From the NCBI GenBank assembly GCA_902495075.1, contig CABUVO010000013.1, forward strand, positions 39,468 to 103,467: a stretch of DNA of 64,000 nt, written 5' to 3'. Position 1 is the first letter of the stretch; every line of letters begins with the position of its first letter. This document shows positions 63,659 through 64,000 of the stretch, piece after piece. The DNA is from an uncultured Porphyromonadaceae bacterium. GTDB lineage: Bacteria > Bacteroidota > Bacteroidia > Bacteroidales > Muribaculaceae. The position numbers and the translations under genes are program-made. The notes under the pieces were generated by a model that saw only the letters and a list, made by a program, of their open reading frames with translations, made no database searches and was not told where the DNA came from.

Positions 63659-63707
63659 TGAATCGAACAGAGTTCGAAGCTTGTCGAACACTGTTCGATA
63701 AAGTAAA

Positions 63708-63878
63708 AAGTGAAATGTGTAATTGAAAGGCACGGATGCATCTCGGAATGCTGATAGAGACACAGAGTTAGAGAATCATCTGCGATAACCCTCTGTGGGT
63801 CATAGAAACCAGAGCCAATTTCGCGACAACCCTTGAAGAGGGTAATTAGTTATAACCCCATATCGGTTAAGCACTTAT
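63708..63878 (-). repeat. Right arm of inverted repeat flanking the ECF/TonB block
   Basis: Read on the minus strand it repeats the blocks of 58303-58575 in the same order: CATAAGTGCTT, CCGATATGGGGTTATAAC, CCCTCTTC-AGGGTTGTCGCG, CTAACTCTGTG, GCCTTTCAATTACACATT. Only one 41-bp-type unit is present here. Confidence 0.75.
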
Positions 63879-63928
63879 GAAAGTACAACCGTCCGCGATG
63901 GCGTATTGCACCGAAGCGACTATATTTC

Positions 63929-63936
63929 TAACTTTG
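63929..63936 (+). promoter_or_regulatory. -7 box for the reading frame at the right edge
   Basis: TAACTTTG, 8 bases before an ATG at 63945, giving a leader of only about 5 nt if used. Confidence 0.4.
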
Positions 63937-63944
63937 CACTTATT

Positions 63945-64000
63945 ATGGAACAGTTAGAACTATATGGCAGCGTGTTTTTCAGATACATGGAGCTGTATTC
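63945..64000 (+). CDS. Start of an unidentified gene (3' end outside window)
   Basis: Eighteen codons from ATG 63945 (MEQLELYGSVFFRYMELY) run off the window. The promoter box just upstream supports a gene start. Too short to assign. Confidence 0.4.
   Translation, partial: MEQLELYGSVFFRYMELY

Larger units (their letters stand above)
63600..63944. other. Intergenic region upstream of the ECF sigma gene
   Basis: Holds the leftward ECF promoter (63627-63658), a pair of GTTCGA-containing inverted motifs (63663-63700), the right arm of the inverted repeat (63708-63878) and a rightward promoter box (63929-63936). No other gene is seen. Confidence 0.7.

Overview
The window reads as chromosomal DNA of a Bacteroidales bacterium, most likely a gut Muribaculaceae or close relative. 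This is inferred from SusC/SusD and STN-type TonB receptors, exported proteins ending in type IX secretion (T9SS) sorting domains, GLPGLI, DUF4296, DUF4249 and HU-CCDC81/SPOR families, and promoters of the Bacteroidetes form (TTTG, about 19-20 bp, TAnnTTTG). No species can be fixed from the sequence alone.

Layout. 1-9460 (+): the end of an S1/P1 nuclease gene, an HsdR-N nuclease-like protein, a UvrD/PcrA helicase, carboxynorspermidine decarboxylase, then a group of exported proteins around a TPR-CHAT caspase-like protease. 9431-16202 (-): ddl-ileS-lspA-DUF4296 housekeeping run, with ddl apparently transcribed as a leaderless mRNA. 16341-20186 (-): a secreted GH85 endoglycosidase. 20355-27843 (-): a complete L-arabinose operon (mutarotase, sodium/sugar symporter, Nudix-type regulator AraR, araD, araA, araB). 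28167-30542 (+): GH35 beta-galactosidase whose stop codon abuts a 183-bp MITE-like element. 30816-34592 (-): lutABC lactate oxidation and a CDF metal transporter. 34717-39554 (-): iorAB, an aminotransferase and a CoA-transferase, which together could form a pathway for fermenting aromatic amino acids.

39749-43660 (+): DsbD-like reductase, TPR protein, HU-CCDC81/SPOR protein. 43772-44101: tRNA-Gly(GCC) and two identical tRNA-Leu(GAG) genes with a promoter and strong terminators. 44220-54859 (-): SusC, SusD, a lipoprotein, a thioredoxin-like protein, a trypsin-like protease, a GLPGLI protein and a T9SS-exported subtilase. This looks like a SusCD locus built around proteolysis rather than glycan breakdown. 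55054-57294 (+): a secreted protein with two 585-bp tandem copies, each carrying exactly 27 Thr-Gly dipeptides. 57295-58935: about 1.6 kb of non-coding repeats and hairpins. 58936-63599 (-): ECF sigma factor, DUF4974-only anti-sigma-like protein, STN-TonB receptor and DUF4249 lipoprotein. This block is bracketed by inverted copies of one repeat family, at 58303-58575 and 63708-63878. A new reading frame begins at 63945.

The least explained items are the Thr-Gly repeat protein, the peptidase-type SusCD locus, the exported CHAT group, the inverted repeats around the ECF/TonB block and the MITE-like element. All functional statements come from reading the sequence; no database search was run.
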